Positions 13,029 to 14,128 of a stretch of DNA of 14,128 nucleotides are shown in pieces. The notes below the pieces were generated by a model. That model had not been told where the DNA came from. It saw only the letters and a program-made list of their open reading frames with translations, and searched no databases. The position numbers and the translations under genes are program-made. Numbering within the stretch: position 1 is the first letter of the stretch; every line of letters begins with the position of its first letter. Source of the stretch: CAYVQB01 sp964453985 (lineage in GTDB: Bacteria; Babelota; Babeliae; Babelales; UASB340); assembly GCA_964453985.1 (NCBI GenBank), contig CAYVQB010000024.1, positions 1 to 14,128 on the forward strand, given 5' to 3'.

Positions 13029-14128
13029 ATGCTTTTATCAAAAAATAAAACAAAAATTTTAATGTTTTATTATGTTTTTGCAGGTTTATTTGTTTCTGCA
13101 ATTTTTTCAAACATTGATTTTAATAGGAATGTGATTTTATCGGAGCAATTGTTACCTGTTATTTCAACTCCTGAAACTAATAAAAGTGTTCATGCTGCAA
13201 CAATTGCAGAAGTATCTAAGGATCATTTAATTACTGCATATTTTGGTGGAACAGGTGAAGGTCAACCAGATGTTAAGATTTGGCTATCTCATGGATATAG
13301 AAATGGTGATGATACGTGGATTTGGGAAGATCCTTTTATTGTTGCTGATTCTAATGAAATACCTGGGCAGGAAAACAGGGCTTGCTATAATCCTGTTTTA
13401 TTTAAATTTGATGAAAAAACAACGTTACTATTCTTTAAGATTGGTAAGTCTCCAGTATTATGGAAGGGTTATTTAAAAAGATCTTTTGATGGTGGTATGA
13501 CTTGGTCTGAAGCTGAAGATTTATCTAGATATGGTGGAGCTGTTGGACCTACAAGGTGTAAACCTCTTCGTTTGAATGGTAATACTATTTTATGTGGTTC
13601 ATCTGTAGAAGGATTAATTAATTGGGAAGTTTCTATCGAAAGATTTAATTTTTATCCTAATTCATCAAAAATATCTTCTGTTGAATCTAAGCGAATAAGT
13701 ACGCCACATAATATTATAGGTAATGAAAGAATAGAAAAAGATAAAAGTTTGAAATACCCACTTTTGAATCGTACAGGTATTATTCAGCCAACAATTTTTT
13801 TTAATGGAAAAAATAAGAGAGACAAAAAATATATTAAGATTATTTGTAGGGGCAAAGCAACTAAGTATCTTATTTCTTCTGTTTCTCAAAACTTTGGTAG
13901 AACTTGGTTACCTGTAGAGTCAGAATTGTCTTTGATGAATGCTGGCGGAGACTGCGGTTCTGGTTTAGATTCTGTGCGATTAAATAATGGTGACATTTTA
14001 GTTGTACGTAATGAGCTTCCAGATGGAGTAATAAACACTCAAATTGGAGATCGTAGTAAGCTTGTTTTAGACATAAGTAAGGATAGAGGATCTAGCTGGA
14101 GAACTGTTTTGGCTTTGGAGGATTCTCC
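13029..14128 (+). CDS. Secreted sialidase-like (BNR/Asp-box) protein, 3' end outside the window
   Basis: The frame is open from the ATG at 13029 to the window edge: 366 codons, no stop. The first 30 residues form a signal-type leader (Lys-rich, then ILMFYYVFAGLFVSAIF). The body matches the BNR-repeat 'predicted neuraminidase' group: HAATIAEV (55-62), YFGGTGEGQPDVKIWLS (71-87), RACYNPVLF (117-125), FFKIGKSPVLWKG (135-147) and GPTRCKPLRLNGN (173-185) follow its usual order. Asp-box motifs are SFDGGMTW (152-159), a degenerate SQNFGRTW (286-293, Asn for Asp) and SKDRGSSW (350-357), marking blades of a beta-propeller. GAGGDCGSGLDS-type sequence (305-315) fits the family's later blades. AAAGGA seven bases upstream supports the start. 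True sialic acid release is unproven; related propellers act on other glycans. Confidence 0.85.
   Translation, partial: MLLSKNKTKILMFYYVFAGLFVSAIFSNIDFNRNVILSEQLLPVISTPETNKSVHAATIAEVSKDHLITAYFGGTGEGQPDVKIWLSHGYRNGDDTWIWEDPFIVADSNEIPGQENRACYNPVLFKFDEKTTLLFFKIGKSPVLWKGYLKRSFDGGMTWSEAEDLSRYGGAVGPTRCKPLRLNGNTILCGSSVEGLINWEVSIERFNFYPNSSKISSVESKRISTPHNIIGNERIEKDKSLKYPLLNRTGIIQPTIFFNGKNKRDKKYIKIICRGKATKYLISSVSQNFGRTWLPVESELSLMNAGGDCGSGLDSVRLNNGDILVVRNELPDGVINTQIGDRSKLVLDISKDRGSSWRTVLALEDS

Noticed and set aside
13243..13889. Plus-strand 77-codon and minus-strand 74-codon frames
   Set aside because: Both are out of frame with, or antisense to, the continuous sialidase-like frame that begins at 13029.

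Overview
The window is AT-rich bacterial chromosome, densely packed on both strands. It encodes twelve complete protein genes, one gene cut off at the right edge, and the probable first codons of another at the left edge. I see no rRNA, tRNA, insertion sequence or CRISPR array. The mix is typical of a reduced, host-associated diderm: housekeeping genes (thrS, nth, a Xer recombinase, PBP2, a GmhB-like phosphatase) alternate with exported proteins of eukaryote-facing type, namely a secreted F-box-like/ankyrin protein, a secreted Ser-Pro-Arg-rich protein and a secreted sialidase-like protein. Candidatus Dependentiae (TM6/Babeliae) or a similar protist-associated lineage would fit, but this is inferred from gene content and not proven by a marker.

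Layout, left to right. A minus-strand gene probably starts at base 10 and leaves the window. After an AT-rich regulatory stretch with a good sigma70-type promoter comes a 200-residue exported Ser/Pro/Arg-rich protein on + (307-909). It converges on a PIN-PhoH ATPase on - (916-2340). phoH and thrS (+, 2486-4186) are divergent, and their predicted promoters overlap at the -35 boxes. thrS runs tail to tail, with a 4-base overlap, into a minus-strand pair: nth (5435-6097) followed one base later by the ankyrin/F-box-like gene (4183-5433). A Xer recombinase on + (6175-7122) and an exported protein of unknown function on - (7181-7927) share a bidirectional terminator.

The core of the right half is a compact + operon (8023-12045): mrdA (PBP2), gmhB overlapping it by 8 bases, a membrane-anchored protein resembling the DUF155/RMD1 family overlapping gmhB by 11 bases, and an ArsM-type arsenite methyltransferase 22 bases later. 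It faces a minus-strand SAM methyltransferase (12057-12836). A 190-base divergent intergenic region then leads to the signal-peptide-bearing sialidase/BNR protein (13029 to the window end), whose stop codon lies outside.

How the genes may work together: PBP2 acts in peptidoglycan elongation and GmhB in ADP-heptose supply for lipopolysaccharide, so the operon start looks like envelope biogenesis and implies an outer membrane. The other exported proteins are candidates for contact with a host cell. No single locus is a clear multi-gene novel system. The most notable items are the F-box-like plus ankyrin architecture behind a signal peptide, the Ser-Pro-Arg repeat kept by different codons in each copy, the DUF155-like protein inside an envelope operon, and the orphan ArsM with all its arsenic-binding cysteines.
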